A stretch of 64,000 nt of DNA from Aquila chrysaetos chrysaetos (lineage: Eukaryota; Chordata; Aves; Accipitriformes; Accipitridae). Positions 1-14,600 of this stretch are shown one piece after another. The stretch is taken from assembly GCF_900496995.4 (NCBI RefSeq), contig NC_044029.1:8246001-8310000 (forward strand), written 5' to 3'. The first letter of the stretch is position 1. The number at the start of each line of letters is the position of its first letter. Position numbers and translations under genes: made by a program. The notes under the pieces were generated by a model. The model was given only the letters and a program-made list of their open reading frames with translations, made no database searches and had not been told where the DNA came from.

Positions 1-2569
1 TACTGAGGATGGATAGTCTGGGCTAGGCAGAGCAGAGTATAGGCCCGTTATAGTTAAACCACACATTTCTCACAACCAAACTCTTCTGCACAGCCAAGAT
101 ATATGCTTGAAAAAAAACAAAAACAAAAAAAAGAAAGAAAAAAAGGAAAAAATATGACAAATATTGCAGGGTATAATTCTAGTTACAGCCATCAATCTTG
201 AACACTGAAATGCTTGCTCACTGAACAAAGTATATCCTTCATGGGCATATACATTGTAAATTTATCACATACACTGCTCTGTAGAAAATAGATGTTCTTA
301 TACTTTTCATCACAAGAAGCTAAGGGCTTGTGTAACTTATTTGACATCAGTCCCCAGTTCAGCCTTTGAGCCTGCTGTGCAAATTAAAATGTCAGCTCGT
401 GGTTCTCCTCTCATGATCAGAGCCTAACCACTTTCTCTGAGAATTGCTCCCTAAACCCATGTTTTATTTCTTTCCTAAGAAACTCAATAACAATTTGGAA
501 AAAAAAGGAAGAAATGTGTGACAACACCAGAGGGTGATACAGTGCAAGCCTCTGAAATGAGCTGGCCTTTTTTTCCTGCCTTCCCCACTCCTTTTTCTCC
601 CTGGCCTCAGGAGCACCTGCCCAAATGCAATTGCCTTGCTGACAGACAGGTGGAACAAAACTGCCCATGCAGTTTTCAGTTCAGCAATTAAAAAAAATAA
701 TTAAAAAAAATCACAGGATTATTTGGGCCGAACAGAGTGAAACAAGGACGGCTCAATTGAATTACAGTATATAAGACTCTGGCCTACTGGCTGAATAATT
801 CAAAACAGGATATTTTCCTTCTTTAATATATGAACAGATACTTCCTTCCTGTGTGAAGAAATAAATCCTTCAACTTTCTGCTTTTTATTATTTTAGAAAG
901 AAGCCAGGGATCAGAGAACATCAACTAATGAGACTGTTCTTTTTTGTATATATATTTCAAATTAAAATGAAAAAAATCCTAAAATTTAAGCCAGATCTCT
1001 GTGTTTACACATACACATTTCCTGTCTACCAAATGATTCCTGGGACTCCTGCCTCAAACATTTTGCATGCTCTTACAATAAGACAGTAATTCTGAAAATG
1101 TATCTTAGAATAGCTGCTGAAAGGAGAAGAAAAATATAAAATTACTCCAAGTCATCAAGTCATTGGTAATAATTTCACACAAAGCCCAACTATTTTCTAA
1201 GGGGAGGGAGGTGGCAAAAGAAGGCTGATACTCAGATGACCGAAGACTGATCAACTGTAAACTGCAGTGCTCCAACTAACAACATATTTGGTTTCATAAC
1301 TATCTGTGAGCCATACAAATATGTGATCATAAATAGAATCTAATCCTGCCAGTAGCAGGGCTATCCCATCTGTCTCCTTTACAAAATTACAGTGGAATAT
1401 TGACAAATGGCTCTTGCAAAGATGCAGCAGCTGAATAAGCACATTCAGAGAGAAGAGTTCATGAAAAAAAGCCTCAGTCATATCCTTTCAGGTCTCAAAT
1501 GGCCACATTGCTATCAGTTTTCTTTGCTTTACCTGAAACCTTTAGAAAAAAAAAAAAAAAGAAGCCAACGAATGTGAACAATTAAGAGAAACCAGTGGTC
1601 CAGACAAATATATAGGTAAGTCATCAACAGCTGCCTTATTACACATACCGAGTCTAGAACTCCCCATGTAGACTGTGTCTTTTGAGGCTATAAAACATAA
1701 AATTGGTTTAAAGATTCTTTTCCTCGCTTACTGAATGACAATATTAATCCTGTAGACATTTTTATTTTTTACTTAATTATCGCTAAATTCAGTTTTGAAT
1801 GTGCTGTTATTCCTCAAATTCCTTTGGAGTCTGCTTTTATTTCTTAGAATGGAAACTTCTAAGCCAATTTCAATCGTCTGAAAATGAAAGGACATTATTA
1901 ACTCTATGTAACTTGTAAAAATTACTAGTAATATTTTCTGGATTTTGTGCATCACAGACCTTCTAAGCGTGTTTTTTTCCTGATTTAACTATACTTCTCT
2001 TCATAATTTACTACGGTATTCAGACTTGTGATCTTTTTAGCACTTTATCTATAAAACAAAAGAAGAGCTAATAAGCCACCTTCACCTTTGGTTTTGGGGG
2101 TGTGGTTTTTTTACTGGAATACTGTAACACTGAATCTCAGCTATATTTTCAGCTACATTATTGTTCTCATTGTATCATGAAAATGAACAAAATACTCAAA
2201 TATTGTTGACATTATAATCTGTTACTAAAATACGAAAAAGCTAAACATTTTAGAAGAAAAGTAGCTGTTTCCTTATTTTCATTTGATTGTCCTTTAACTG
2301 TAGAAATACATGGGATTCTACAGTGGGTGTGACATTAATAGCACAGTAACTACCAGCGCATCTCAAAGAGCAGGAGGCAATTAATCCATGACAAATGGAT
2401 TTAAATGAGCTATATGTACCAAATGCTTCTTTATTTCTGGACATCCAACATGTTAATTCTAGCCCTGGTAGTCCTTTTAATTTCTTTTATTTCCAACACC
2501 TACATGATTGCTTAAGAAGAATAATATTTATTTTTTACATGAAGTTTTTATGTTAATGATTGTGCTTAC
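1..2569. other. LRRIQ1 intron 17 (partial), no feature recognised
   Basis: AT-rich sequence with short A-runs, for example near 108-150 and 1545-1560. I searched the minus strand for the next LRRIQ1 exon (family text ALEEEWLALDS) and did not find it, so the gene continues beyond position 1. Confidence 0.6.
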
Positions 2570-2689
2570 TTCGGAAAATGTGAAATCATCCACATTTATT
2601 TCTTCATAGTCATCCTCCACTTCATCACTTTTAACAGCTGCAAGAGCACTGGCCAGTTTCTTTCGCAAAAGAAAACCCTTCCAAAATGC
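2570..2689 (-). CDS. LRRIQ1: LRRIQ1 coding exon 17, third IQ motif (last exon in the window)
   Basis: It encodes residues 1186-1225. AFWKGFLLRKKLASAL completes the IQ motif begun in exon 16. An acidic stretch DDYEEINVDDFTFSE follows, matching the family's EIDLEDFIFDE. The acceptor is GTTTAG, the donor GTAAGC, so more exons must follow on lower coordinates. Confidence 0.91.
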
Positions 2690-5600
2690 CTAAACAAAAA
2701 ATTTAAAGCATGTTATACAAAGCCATAGATCAAACCCAAATCCAGATTCTCTATGTTATCCCATTAGGAAGATAAAACATCTTGGGCCTTGGTTTAATAG
2801 CTCAATGATCTGTTTTTTGAACTTTATGTGACATTTAAAACTACAAGACAAATTAAATGCCAGCATATGTCTAAAGCTTAGAGTACTCAAGAGGCTCTCC
2901 ACAAGTAAGCAGAAAGGAATCCTGCAACTCCCTCAACTACAAACCTGGGTCAACTAATTAATTATTTGACAATTCCTTCAGGGACTATTATAAACTGAAA
3001 GGAAAGGCTACGTAAGAAAAAGCTGAGTGTCAACTTTCAAATTACTGAGAATAAAAATACACTTGTACTAAATGTCTTATAGCTTACAAGTAGCAATTCT
3101 TGGAGACATCTCATGCAATTGACCCAGGTCAATTACTCTTTCTTAACTGTCTAAGATCTTTATTTAAAAAAAATATTACCAGTGGGCATAATCATATCTA
3201 AGAAAAAGGAGCACTTTAGGAATTAAGTGCTAGAAAAAGAGCAAGGGTGTTAGCAACACATGCCAAGCTGTAGAATCACATCCAGGAAAACACTTCAGAG
3301 ATCAAAATTACATAGATGGAATTACAAAAACTAAATTCAAGACAGCAATTGTCCCCCACATCAGTGTTTGACATCATTAGAGTTCAAGATGCCCATAGCA
3401 TTTAAAACACCATGCAAAAAAATTTCCATTGTCCTGAAAGGTGTAGTATTGTCCACACTAAATGGCTTTGCAATGAAGGCACTAAAATAGGAAGGGAATC
3501 TCATATTTTGGCTTAACATTTAGCTTATTAATTTTTAGGAAATAATTGTCTAGCTGCATAAATTATTGAAAATGTCACTGGTCTTACATACACAATTTCT
3601 GATTATTATAAAAATGATTAAATGTATTAGAAATGCTTTCTCATAATTTCACTGTTATTTTCCTACAGATGTTCATAACCATCCAGATGAAATATCCTGA
3701 TATTACTGAGTGATCAAATGAGAAATATATTTCATTCAACAAATAGGATTAGTATTTACAAATGCAAAGGAGAAAAGTAATCCTAATGGTATATGCAGAA
3801 TGATAAACTGTAAGGCAGCTGTTAACACAGATCTATGAAAGCACCAGATCAGTGTTCAGTCATGATCAAAAAGAAAAATTCTGTTAGCAGTTTTTAAGAA
3901 ACAAGATGAAAACTGTCTTACTGTAAAAATTTGTGATATATCTGCCTATGGAATTCAGTTCTAGTCACTTCTTTAAAAAAAGGTTGTAATAGAATGAGGT
4001 AAAGGTTCAGAGAGAGATAAAAAGAAGTAGAGAATAATGTGAAAAGAGACTAAATGGACTAAACTTTTATTTACAAAAGAGTGAATATAAGGATGGATAT
4101 AAGAGAGATCTAAAAATCCATAAAATGCACAGAAGAGAAATAGTGAAAGACTATTTTTGTACAAACTTTGGAAATTATCATTTTAATCACTATATAAAGT
4201 TGTGAAACTCATCACTTCAATACACAGTAGAAGTCAAATATATAAGTAAGTTAAAAAATGGATTAAATAAGTTTATCGAGATCAACTGTTAATATACTAG
4301 CTACACACTATACTCCACTAACAAATTTTAGCTCAACATCCCAGATAACTGACTGCTGTAATGTGATTCTGTACTTGTCCTTTTTCTTACTATGCACATT
4401 TACTAAACATTTTGCTACTGCCCATTTGTTGAATAGATACTAATGAATTACTTGGATTTTCAGTCTGAAAATGGAACTTAGGCTCCTAAATTACTTAAGC
4501 GCTGTTCACGTTTTTATAGAAGACTTACAATACTGAATGTTTTTAAGTTAACTTGATCTGAAATCAATACAGTGTCCATTTGCTTAAAAATGTAGAATAA
4601 CCCATGAAACCTGGCAACTTGGCAGGTAAATACTGCATCTGGTTAGCAAACTAAACAGAGCCAAGGCATGGATTACAATTCTTGCACATAGTAATCTATT
4701 CCGTTTAACTGTTAGCTCAATATCTACCACAAGACAGCCTAGGCTATGGTCTGTTCCCAATGGCAGTATGGATGAGGCAATCCTGTTTTGGGGAGATGGG
4801 GAGAGAAGGAAAGAGATGGATAGGTAGAAGAGATGGGAAGAGTAGTTAGTTATATAGATATCAGACATGATGTACCAGTTACGCAGCGTCTGTCAGTTTA
4901 ATAGCATAGACATACCCCAGTAAGAACATGGGCACAATATGTCTTCAACATAACATTAGAATTAAATCAAGCAAAACTAATTCAGGGAAATGCTTGGTCA
5001 AAAAAGGGAAAATAATTTTAGGCTTCTATAAAACTTTTTGTAAAGGCGTCTCTCTCTTAAAAACATCAAGCTTATGCTGATTAAATAAAACAAAAAATGT
5101 TTAATTATGAAACTTAATAAAAACATAAACAAAAATAGAGAGAAGATGACAAGTACACAAAACTAGTAAGATTTTTTTCTTATTAAATTTGCAAAATAAG
5201 TAAAGAGAATACTGTAAACCACCTGGATTAGTGTGGCAGCTTCATGCTTCTGTCTCAAAGCTTCTACAAACTGACGATTCTCTGTTTTGGTGCAGTCAGT
5301 TTTCCTCCTGGCATGGTACTGCCGCCAAAGGGACTGGATCACTGATGCTGCCATATGTAGCCTCATAGAGAAATAAATACCTTTATGAATGACATAGCCT
5401 CACCAGTACAACTGGATTATCATAGCTGCCAAACTATAACCATAAAACATAGCACTATGCACTGAGACAAATGGAAGGCTCTGCTATTAAACTGTTAAGG
5501 AATTACAATCCAGATGTGACATGTATGTTCAGAAACACTGGAGGATATTCACATCACATAACTTTTGAAATCCAATCATCTAAGAGGACTAATCTCTGCT

Positions 5601-8600
5601 GGGCTCTGTTCCCTGTATATTCACTGGAGAGGAAGAGTCTCCTGAAAGGAAGGATTAGGAGCAGAAGTGGTTTAACAATGACTGAATCAACTGTTGGAGG
5701 GCTCCACTTATCTCCACTATCCATATAAAAAAAACCAAAACAAAACACCAAAGAGAGCTAAATGCTGAAAACTGCATGAGACGTATCTCCAATGGAGCAA
5801 ACAGGAAAAACTGAGAAGTGCAATTTCATCTTTTGCCTACTTTTACCCTTCAGTTTAACACTAGTGACCACTGGTTATATTTGTACATTTTCTAATTTGC
5901 TCATTGTTTTATAAGTACTGATTACAGACTATTTAGATTTGTTCAGTGATTGAGCTTTCTAAATATATGTTCAATTAATTTTTACTGATGGAGAAAAAGT
6001 TTAATGCCAGCTCTGCATTATGACTTTACTATCTTGGAATCCTTTTCTCCACAAAATCATCATTTCAATTGAACAGTGGGTTTAAGAAAAGACATCTAAA
6101 TCTCCCCCAATCTTTACATATTTTCTTCCCTTGTGCATTGCATCTATTTAAATACAGGAGTACTTTTCAGCAAAAAAGCACACTTCAGAGGTTAAGCCAG
6201 AATTTTTTTTTCCTGAAAAGTTTATTAAGTTTACCAACCCCAAAACATGGTTTATTTACAAGCTTTGCATCTATAAAAAGCAACAGCTGAGTTAACAAAC
6301 AAACCAACCAACCAACCCCTTGTAATGGTTTGTATTCTGCATTGAAGAGAACTGTCCAACGACAAACTTAGAGGATGCATTTAGAGACATTAACTAAAAA
6401 CTCTAAATGAACTATTTCAGAAGTTTTTTTCAGAAGCATTCATCTTCCATAATAGACTACTGTACTCTTACTTTCAACTTCCTGAGAGGCAATGATGAAT
6501 TCTATGGTCTTCCTGAATAATAAATTTTATGACAAATTATTAGTGTCTTAAGTACCTACTAAGCACTACTGCCCATTTACCATAAGTCTAAACAGCATAA
6601 GAAGCACTTTCCATGCTTACTCTTTGTAGTGTTCTCAAGACATGTATTTTTGAAACTGAATTCTCATGAAATCATAACTGAATTTTTGTACCTTTAGGGA
6701 AAAATTTCAGCTTCTGTTTTCCCTGACCGTACATCCAGAACCATACAAACCAGCAGCAAATGCATTCCCAAGAGGTCATAAACCAGTCTGTTTCATGCAG
6801 GAGAATATTTAGGAGCACAGAACAAGTTGAACTGGCCCCTCACCCCTGCCTCTACTTTTAAGAAGCAGGTTGAGGCATGTTGGAGGAGTACCAAGGGCAG
6901 GGCAGGCTGTTAGCTCTTCAGTCATCACAACAGCAGGAGACTGGCCTAAGGTCAAGGGAGTAGGATGGTAGATTTAAGCAACTTCTCCCTCTTGCCTTCT
7001 AAACAATACTGACTGTAAACTCTGCACAGAGGAATCTTGAATGTCTAATGAATAGTATAGCAAAAAAGCTTTACACTAGTTTGTAGTTTAAACTGCCCCA
7101 AAATTCCTGCAAACCGTCCAGCATTTTCATCCCTAACATTGCATGCGTCATTGAATTGGTGTCATAAATTTATTGCAAAAAAAGAAGGAAAAGGTAGGAA
7201 GCCAAGAGAAAGTTTCCAAATTCTCTTACTATACAGCATTTTTAAATTAAGTACATACATATCTATATTAATTAATAATAATAAATCAAGTGACGGAATA
7301 CCAAAAAGGATTGTTGTTAATATGGAGGACTAGTGTGCATCACCTTAAAATAACTCTTTATTGTCTAATAAGCTTAAAAATATTGTTTTCTTAGTACAAG
7401 TTCTGTGGTCTGTTTTAAACAAGAAACCCTCACTCCTATTGCCTATCCGTATAATCCATTTGAAAGCAATCTGACATCTCCCTTACCTTTCTGTATCATT
7501 CTCAAGATGATGAAGATCTCTTCCCGTATTACTTGCTGCTATCACTGACTGTTGCAATGTGAGTTGGGCTGACATGTTATTGTTGCCTTTGCTCTCCCCA
7601 CTGTAATTAACACAAGATTCACTGCTCTTGTGCTTCACTCTCTGATCTTCTTTATTTTCCTTTTGGTGCCCAGGTACGGAGGAGTTAATGAATGTGGCCT
7701 GAATATGGCCAGTAGTAATCCATCTTTCCGAAGGATCCAACAAGACCTGTTTATTTTCTGTCGCACCCATGATAAAGAGGGTATTTTCCTGTAGGCAGCC
7801 AGGGGATGTTTGCTTTAAATGATTTTGCAGTGCTTCTGGTCCATCTCTGTCAGTAATGTTTAGTTCACCGTACTCATGTGCATATCGATGTTTAATACTA
7901 AGTTTCATCAACTGATTAAAATACCAGCATTGTCCCTGTGCAGAATCAATAGAAGAGGAAATCCTGAAAAAAGACAAAAATGTTTTTACGTGTGTTTCAG
8001 ACTGTAAGAATGCTTTTTAAAAAATATATTCCCTCTATTATTTTCTAAACTACCTTGTATTTTCAAGTATCCTTACACATTTCCATATCCTTGCAGTGAA
8101 TAGTAATTACTCTGATTGAAAACCAGTTTCAGTATTTATAAATATTAATTGCATTCTTCTTTTTTTGGCAGTATTTAAAATATATTCATATATATTAGAT
8201 TGCTTATTTTACCCTTTTTTTTTTTTAAAAAGCTTTCAGTCTGTTTGAAACAGGCACTAGGGCATGCATTACACTATTAATTTTCTGTGTGGTTAGAAGC
8301 ATATGAAGCCGAAAATTTTCGAGGATTTCAGGCAATTTTGTTACAAATCCCGTAATAGCCTTAATAATCCAATTCTATCCGGAAACTATGAAAGCTAATA
8401 TAAAAATAACAGTAATTTTAAAATTTAGATTAGAACTACAGCAACAAAACCCAAACTTCGACTCAAAACAACAAACCGCAATGCCTAGGGAGAATTTAGG
8501 AAAACAGAAACTTTTAAGTATAGATATTTTTATCAATATAAGGGCAAGTGCTAGACTGAAGCAACATTAATCTAAGAAGTCTGGCTCTCATTAGTTCTTT

Positions 8601-11600
8601 GTGTTACACCATCTAAATGGCAAGGATGAGTAAGAGCAAATATGAACTAATTGTTACAGATTCAGAAGGCTGGCTGTATTTGGACAGTGTTTGTCCATTG
8701 TATTAGGTAGCAGGTACTTTTGGAACCACAAAAACATTTTCCTTTGATAGCATAGATAGATGCAGAGATCTGTAATCTGGAGCTATTTTCAGAGAAGCAC
8801 AAAGTCAATTCTAAGTCAGCAATCCAAGACAAAAAGTAGAAATAAGACTGATCCTCTTGGGAGTCTGGAAAAATCAGGTCCTAAGATTACCATTTGAATA
8901 ACAGGATTTTCCTTCCTGTTCATCATTCATGAACGGTGAAGCTTTTATAAGGTTTTATTGTGAAAAGACTCTTTAGAGTTCAACCAAGAACTTTTTAGAT
9001 TTTTAAGAACATACAGAATCAGAACTCACAAAAGTAAAAAAGATTCCAACTCTTCCTCTGCTAGTGCAACTTCAGTGCTATTGGAAAAAACATGAATGGC
9101 TAAATTGGAAGGCAAAACCACGCAGCCTAATTACACAACTCACTGTGCATTAGCTGCACATTTGATTGCCTGTTATGCAACATTACTCCTACTCCTGTTC
9201 ATTCCACAAATATGACAATTCCTAAAAATATTTAAACCAAGGCATATATTTGCTTAAGGATCTAACAAATTCTAGCTGTCTCGTACTACACAGTAAGAAT
9301 AGCAATTTCTTCAACATGAAATACTTAAAGCATTAGTTAAATACTTTAGTTAAGTACTTTAAATTAGTTACATCATTTAAGAAGATAAATTTGGTACAAA
9401 ATCATTACCAAAGTTCTGCAAAACATACTATGGTGAGAAGACAAAAAAAGAAAAAAAGAAGAAAACCTGAAAATTCATTCTCACCTTTTTTTTCTTTGGT
9501 TTGTTTTAGTTTAGTTTGTTTGTTTATTTGAGGGCTAAAATATTGTGGAAAAAACCCAGAATGTTTTATATATTGGGGAAAATAAACTTCTGTATGAAAA
9601 GTATATCCTGAGTGTACTTGTTCATTCTCAAAAAAACAGAAACAAAGAAAAATAAAACACCATAACAGTGAACAGAGTAGGATACTTGTGCATCCTCTCC
9701 TTTTGACAGCTGCAGGGGCATCTCAAGCAGCTGTTTCACCTTTCCAGTGGCTATGAACGTGGCAAGCAGAAATGGGAAGAGAGGTTGAAGGCAATTGAAA
9801 ATTCAGGCAGTGACTGACTGTGTGATCACCAGGGATCATCTGTTACTTTTTTCACAGAAGCTGCTTTTGGGCAGCTTTTCCAAAGCAGTGGTTGCAAAAT
9901 ACAGTCTTGTTGCCGTGGGCATGCACCCTATCTCCTAGCTGACACTTTCCCTGGCAATCCACAACTATACTCTGATTTTGTAGGATTTTTAGGCTGCCCT
10001 CTGTGTATCCGTGGCTTTCCTTTTAGGCAGTCAGATCAGCCTAAGTTTCAAGAAACTACAAAGGAAGCTGTAGTGATGTCTCAGAGAATTATGAGCAATG
10101 AAGTGGCTTGGTAACTGTATTTGGGGTTCTCCTGCAAAGGTGAAGCTCCAAAGCAGAGATGACAAATATAAAGATGGGGCCTGAGTACTAGGTGGCAGTC
10201 GGCTTGGTGGCTCCCTTTGGTGAACAGGGATTTCAGGCAGCTCTAGAGAAGAAAAGAACTAATCAACAGACTTGGGGTAGAGCTATCCTATCACTGCACT
10301 GCAGCTTTCTCAGTGTCTCAAAAGGACTGCATTGTTGATACCAGAGACGTGCTCCTGAAGATTGCTTATTCAAACCACAGGAAGGAAGCTGCTGTAACAG
10401 AAAATATGCAGGACTGATTTACTTCTTTAAAAGAAAAAAACACATATGAGGAAAGAGAGAAGACAAAGTAAGAAATATGACAGTATTAAGACTTTTGATA
10501 CCACAATATTTCCTTTTCAGTTAATGTAAAATGGTTGTTTGCCTTTCAGACCCTTTTTGGCATTATAAGTCAAGGAGTCTGGTCACACTAACTCTTCTGG
10601 AATTGCTTCTTGGTTAAGATACAACCAAAGTTTTAAGCATAAATTGGCATCCAGACAAAACAAGAAATGGGATTATCCTGATGGAAGCACCAGTATCCAT
10701 ACTGCTTAGCTGCTTTGTATGTAATGAAATGTAGGTGAATATGGCAGTCTTGCTACAGCAAAATTTTTACGGCTTCCAGCTTTGACCAGCATTTCCCTCA
10801 TGTTCTATGGCTATCCACAGCTTTATTTTGATCTTCACAAGTGAAAGTAATTTATGCCATATGTAAATTTTAGCATAGCCACAAAGGATGCATTGCTTTT
10901 GCAGTGGGAGAAAGGGATAATAAGCCAGAAGAGGAAGGGATGGGTCTTTCACAGCAATGTACATATGTGCTAGAATAGCAGCCCCAATAGTACCTGAAGA
11001 CCAAGATATTACTTCCACGAACAAATGCTAAGAACAAAAAGCTACCTTAAGCTTTCTTACCAAAAAGATACCTCTCAACTTGTGCTAGGATTTTCCAGAG
11101 ACTTTGAGGAAAGATAAAAGCATTAGAATCAGATTTTAATCTATTTGGAAATTCAAGTCAGGCACTTATTAATGACTGCTACAACTTCAGTCTTAACAAT
11201 CGACCAAGAGTATCCATCACTGTCTTCTTGGTAAATTTAGATGAAACCCTGCTCAGTTTCACATGCAGTGTTTGAAGAGTAGAGGTGGGGAGGAGCAAAT
11301 TCCCACTGACACCACCTAGGATATGTAAGGACCCATGCACAGGCTGACCTAACAGATGTGGAAAAGGACAAGTTATTCATCCTTAAAGGCCTTTCAGTGG
11401 AGTTTAAATCAGCCAAAATGTTGCCACTTATAAAGTTTAAGGTGGCAGTGGAAGCTTGCTTACAGAGCTGACACATTTTGTATAGAACTTCCTACTGCAA
11501 TTGCATCTGCAATGACTGCCAGGTTATTCAAAGAGCATTTTTTTCAGAATGATACAGTAAAAATTGTATGGAAAAGTCAGCAGAACAAACCTCTCTGAAG

Positions 11601-14600
11601 CAAAAGGGACAGTGGACAAATAAGATGGTTCTAATCAGCAATGGCAGTTCTCTCCTGGCCATTGCAGCTAAATCATAAATAATATTCTACCCCTTTCTGT
11701 GCTAGTTTGCGTGCTAGTTAAAGTTTCGCTTAATGTCATATTTTTCCCTTTGCAGCTCTACTGTGATTTTCATAATCACATGATACATGGAATATTTAAA
11801 TAGTACGCTCCAATTTTAACTAAGCTTTTGTTTGTAATAATGGGGTAAAATCTAATTTGTCTTCGGGGAAACTTCTACAAGCATCATTACTGATGTTCAA
11901 CTGCAGGTTACAAAAGTCCCTTACAAAGAGGTCACTGTTTACATATTCTTTCCTGCAATACCATTTATGAAATTCCTGTCATTTTCACTGTATTATACAT
12001 ACAGTATTTGTAAAGTTCAAGTTCCACTAGCCAGACATCTGCATATCTGATGACTGAAAGCAAATTACCGCAGCCACAGTGTCATATTATTTTTTAATAT
12101 GACTACTCACTACAAGACATCTAAAGATTATGTGACAGAAAGCATTTCTTAGAATAGAGAAATTTAATTTTAAAATATGTTTCAGTCTTAAGCATGCAAG
12201 AACAGTGAAGTTTCAGGCAGAAACAGCACAGACAATTTAATTGGGCAGCAGTGGTGTATGAAACATGGATTAGGGAAGCAAGCAGTGATTACTTTTGGCA
12301 GCTTACATACTTGAGGTCGCACCTACAGGGGCTCATAACTTAGCAAGATGTGAAACAGACAGAAGTTTGCTCTATTGTTGGCCTGTTCTTTAGCAACGTC
12401 ACATTAATTCAGTCAAAGTATTGCAGTATGTCCACATAATAGCTATGCTGTTAAGGCTTACATACAAACAAGTTGTTTAGAGTTCCTTTTAAGACCTGCA
12501 GTTTTCAACGGTTTTCAAATAATCCATAAATTGTAGTTTTAATAAAAATAAAACATAGATGGTTTTAACACACAAGAAATTAATTTTAAGACTAAATTTG
12601 ATACAAGATGTTCAACCACGTCAAAGTTACCGTTTAAAAGATTATGAATGAATTCTCAAAACCTTAAAAAACCTCACAACCCACCTCACCCCCCCACACC
12701 CCCCAAACCCAAACCATACATTCAGGAAAGAAGAGACATTTACATAATTTCTTCTTCCCACTATTGTTCTTCTCAAACATCTGCAAGCTCTTTTAAACAA
12801 AACTTACACAGAATCATAGAAAAATTCTCAACTGAAGGAACCTCAGGAGGTCTCTAGTCCAACCTCCTGCTTCAAAGCTGCGTTAGCTCCAAGATCAGAC
12901 CAGGTTGCTCAGAGCTTTATCCAGTCAGGTCTTGAAAACCTCCAAGAACGGAGACTGCACAACCTCTCTGGGCAGCCTGTTGCCATTCATCACTGTCCTA
13001 CTGTGAAAAGGTTTTTTCTTATGTCCAGTTGTCCTGGGTCTGGCTGGGATGGAATTAAGTCTCATTCTAGCTGCCCATATGGTGCTGTGTTTTAGATTTG
13101 TGACTGCAACTGTATTGATAAAACACTAATGTTTTGCTGAACAGTGCTTGGCCAGAGTCAAGGCCTTCTCTGTCCCACTCAGCAGGTAGGCTGGGAGTGG
13201 GCAGGAGGCTGGGAATGGACGCAGCCGAGACAGCTGACCTGAACTGACCAAAACTATATTCCATGCCATATAACATCGTGCTCAGCAATAAAACTTGAGG
13301 GGGGGAGTCTTTCCAAGGTGGCCATTGCTCAGAGAATGGTTGGGCATCAGTCTGCTGGTGGGATGAAGTGAATGATTGCTTTGCATCACTTGGTTGCTTG
13401 CTTTTTTCTTTTTTTTTTTTTTTTCCTACTTCCCCTCTCTCCTTCACTTATTAAACTGTCTTTATCTCAGTCCACGTGTTTTTCTTGCTTCTGGTCTTCT
13501 GATTCTCTCTCCCATCCTGCTGGTGCAGGGGGGAGTAGTGAGCAAGCAGCTGGCGGGTGCTTAGTTACTGGCTGGAATCAACCCACCACACCAGTCTGAA
13601 TCTCTCTTGATTCAGCTTAGGTCCTTGCTCATCCTCCTGTCATGCATCACTGCAAACAGCCTGGCTCTGTCTTGTTGAGCATGTGCTTGAACCCCCGACC
13701 ATCTTAGGGGCCATGTGCCAAACTTGTTCCAGTTTATCAATGTCTTTTATGTATTGGTGACCCAAAATACAGGGCACAGTATTCTAGATGTGAGCTAATA
13801 AGGGCTGAAGAGAGGGAAATAATAACTTCTCTCAACCCATCAGCTATGTTCCTGTAGATACAGCCCAGGTTGTTCTTAACTTCCTTTGGTACCAGGGCAC
13901 ACTGCTGGCTCACATTCAGTTTCTTATCTATCCAGATCCAAAGGTCCTTTTCAGCAGAGATACTTCTCAGCCAGCCAGTCCCAGTCTGTATTGTTGCAAG
14001 GGGACACTCCTTCCAAGGTAAAGAACTTTTCATTTTTCCATGTTAAATTCACAAGGCTCCTGTTGGCCTGTCTCTCCAGCTTGCCTAGGTCCTTCTGAGT
14101 GGTAGCCCTGTCCTCAGGCATGTAAACAGTTTCCTCCAAATTGTTGTCACCTGCAAGCATGGTAAGCATGCACTCCATCTCCTGCTCCTGGTCTTTGATA
14201 AAGACTTTAGAAGGACAAGTCAGCCTCCACAAAGTAGCACGAGCCATTAACTATTAATAGTTAATGGATGGTCTGAGCCTGACTGCCCAACAAATTTCTT
14301 ACCTGTCTAGCTGTCCATTCATGCAGACCATGGTTAAATAAATCATTAAATTTTGTGAATATCATCTTTCTGTCCCATTTTTTACCATCTTGCAGAAATG
14401 TATGTGAAGGTTAGGTCCTTAGATTCTACTACAGCTCTCTCACAAGTCATATCCTAAATACAGATTGGCATTTTTTTCTGCAAAGGATACTGATGAAACA
14501 GGTCTTAAATCTCAGACATAAGAAAATTTTCTCTACCAGAAAGAAGGAGCAGTACTTTTTTTTGCCTCTCCTTTTTTCCTTTTAAGAAAAAGAAAGAACA

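Noticed and set aside
13067..13447. 126-codon minus-strand frame
   Set aside because: It lies wholly inside the solo LTR, which is non-coding, and on the opposite strand to the LTR.
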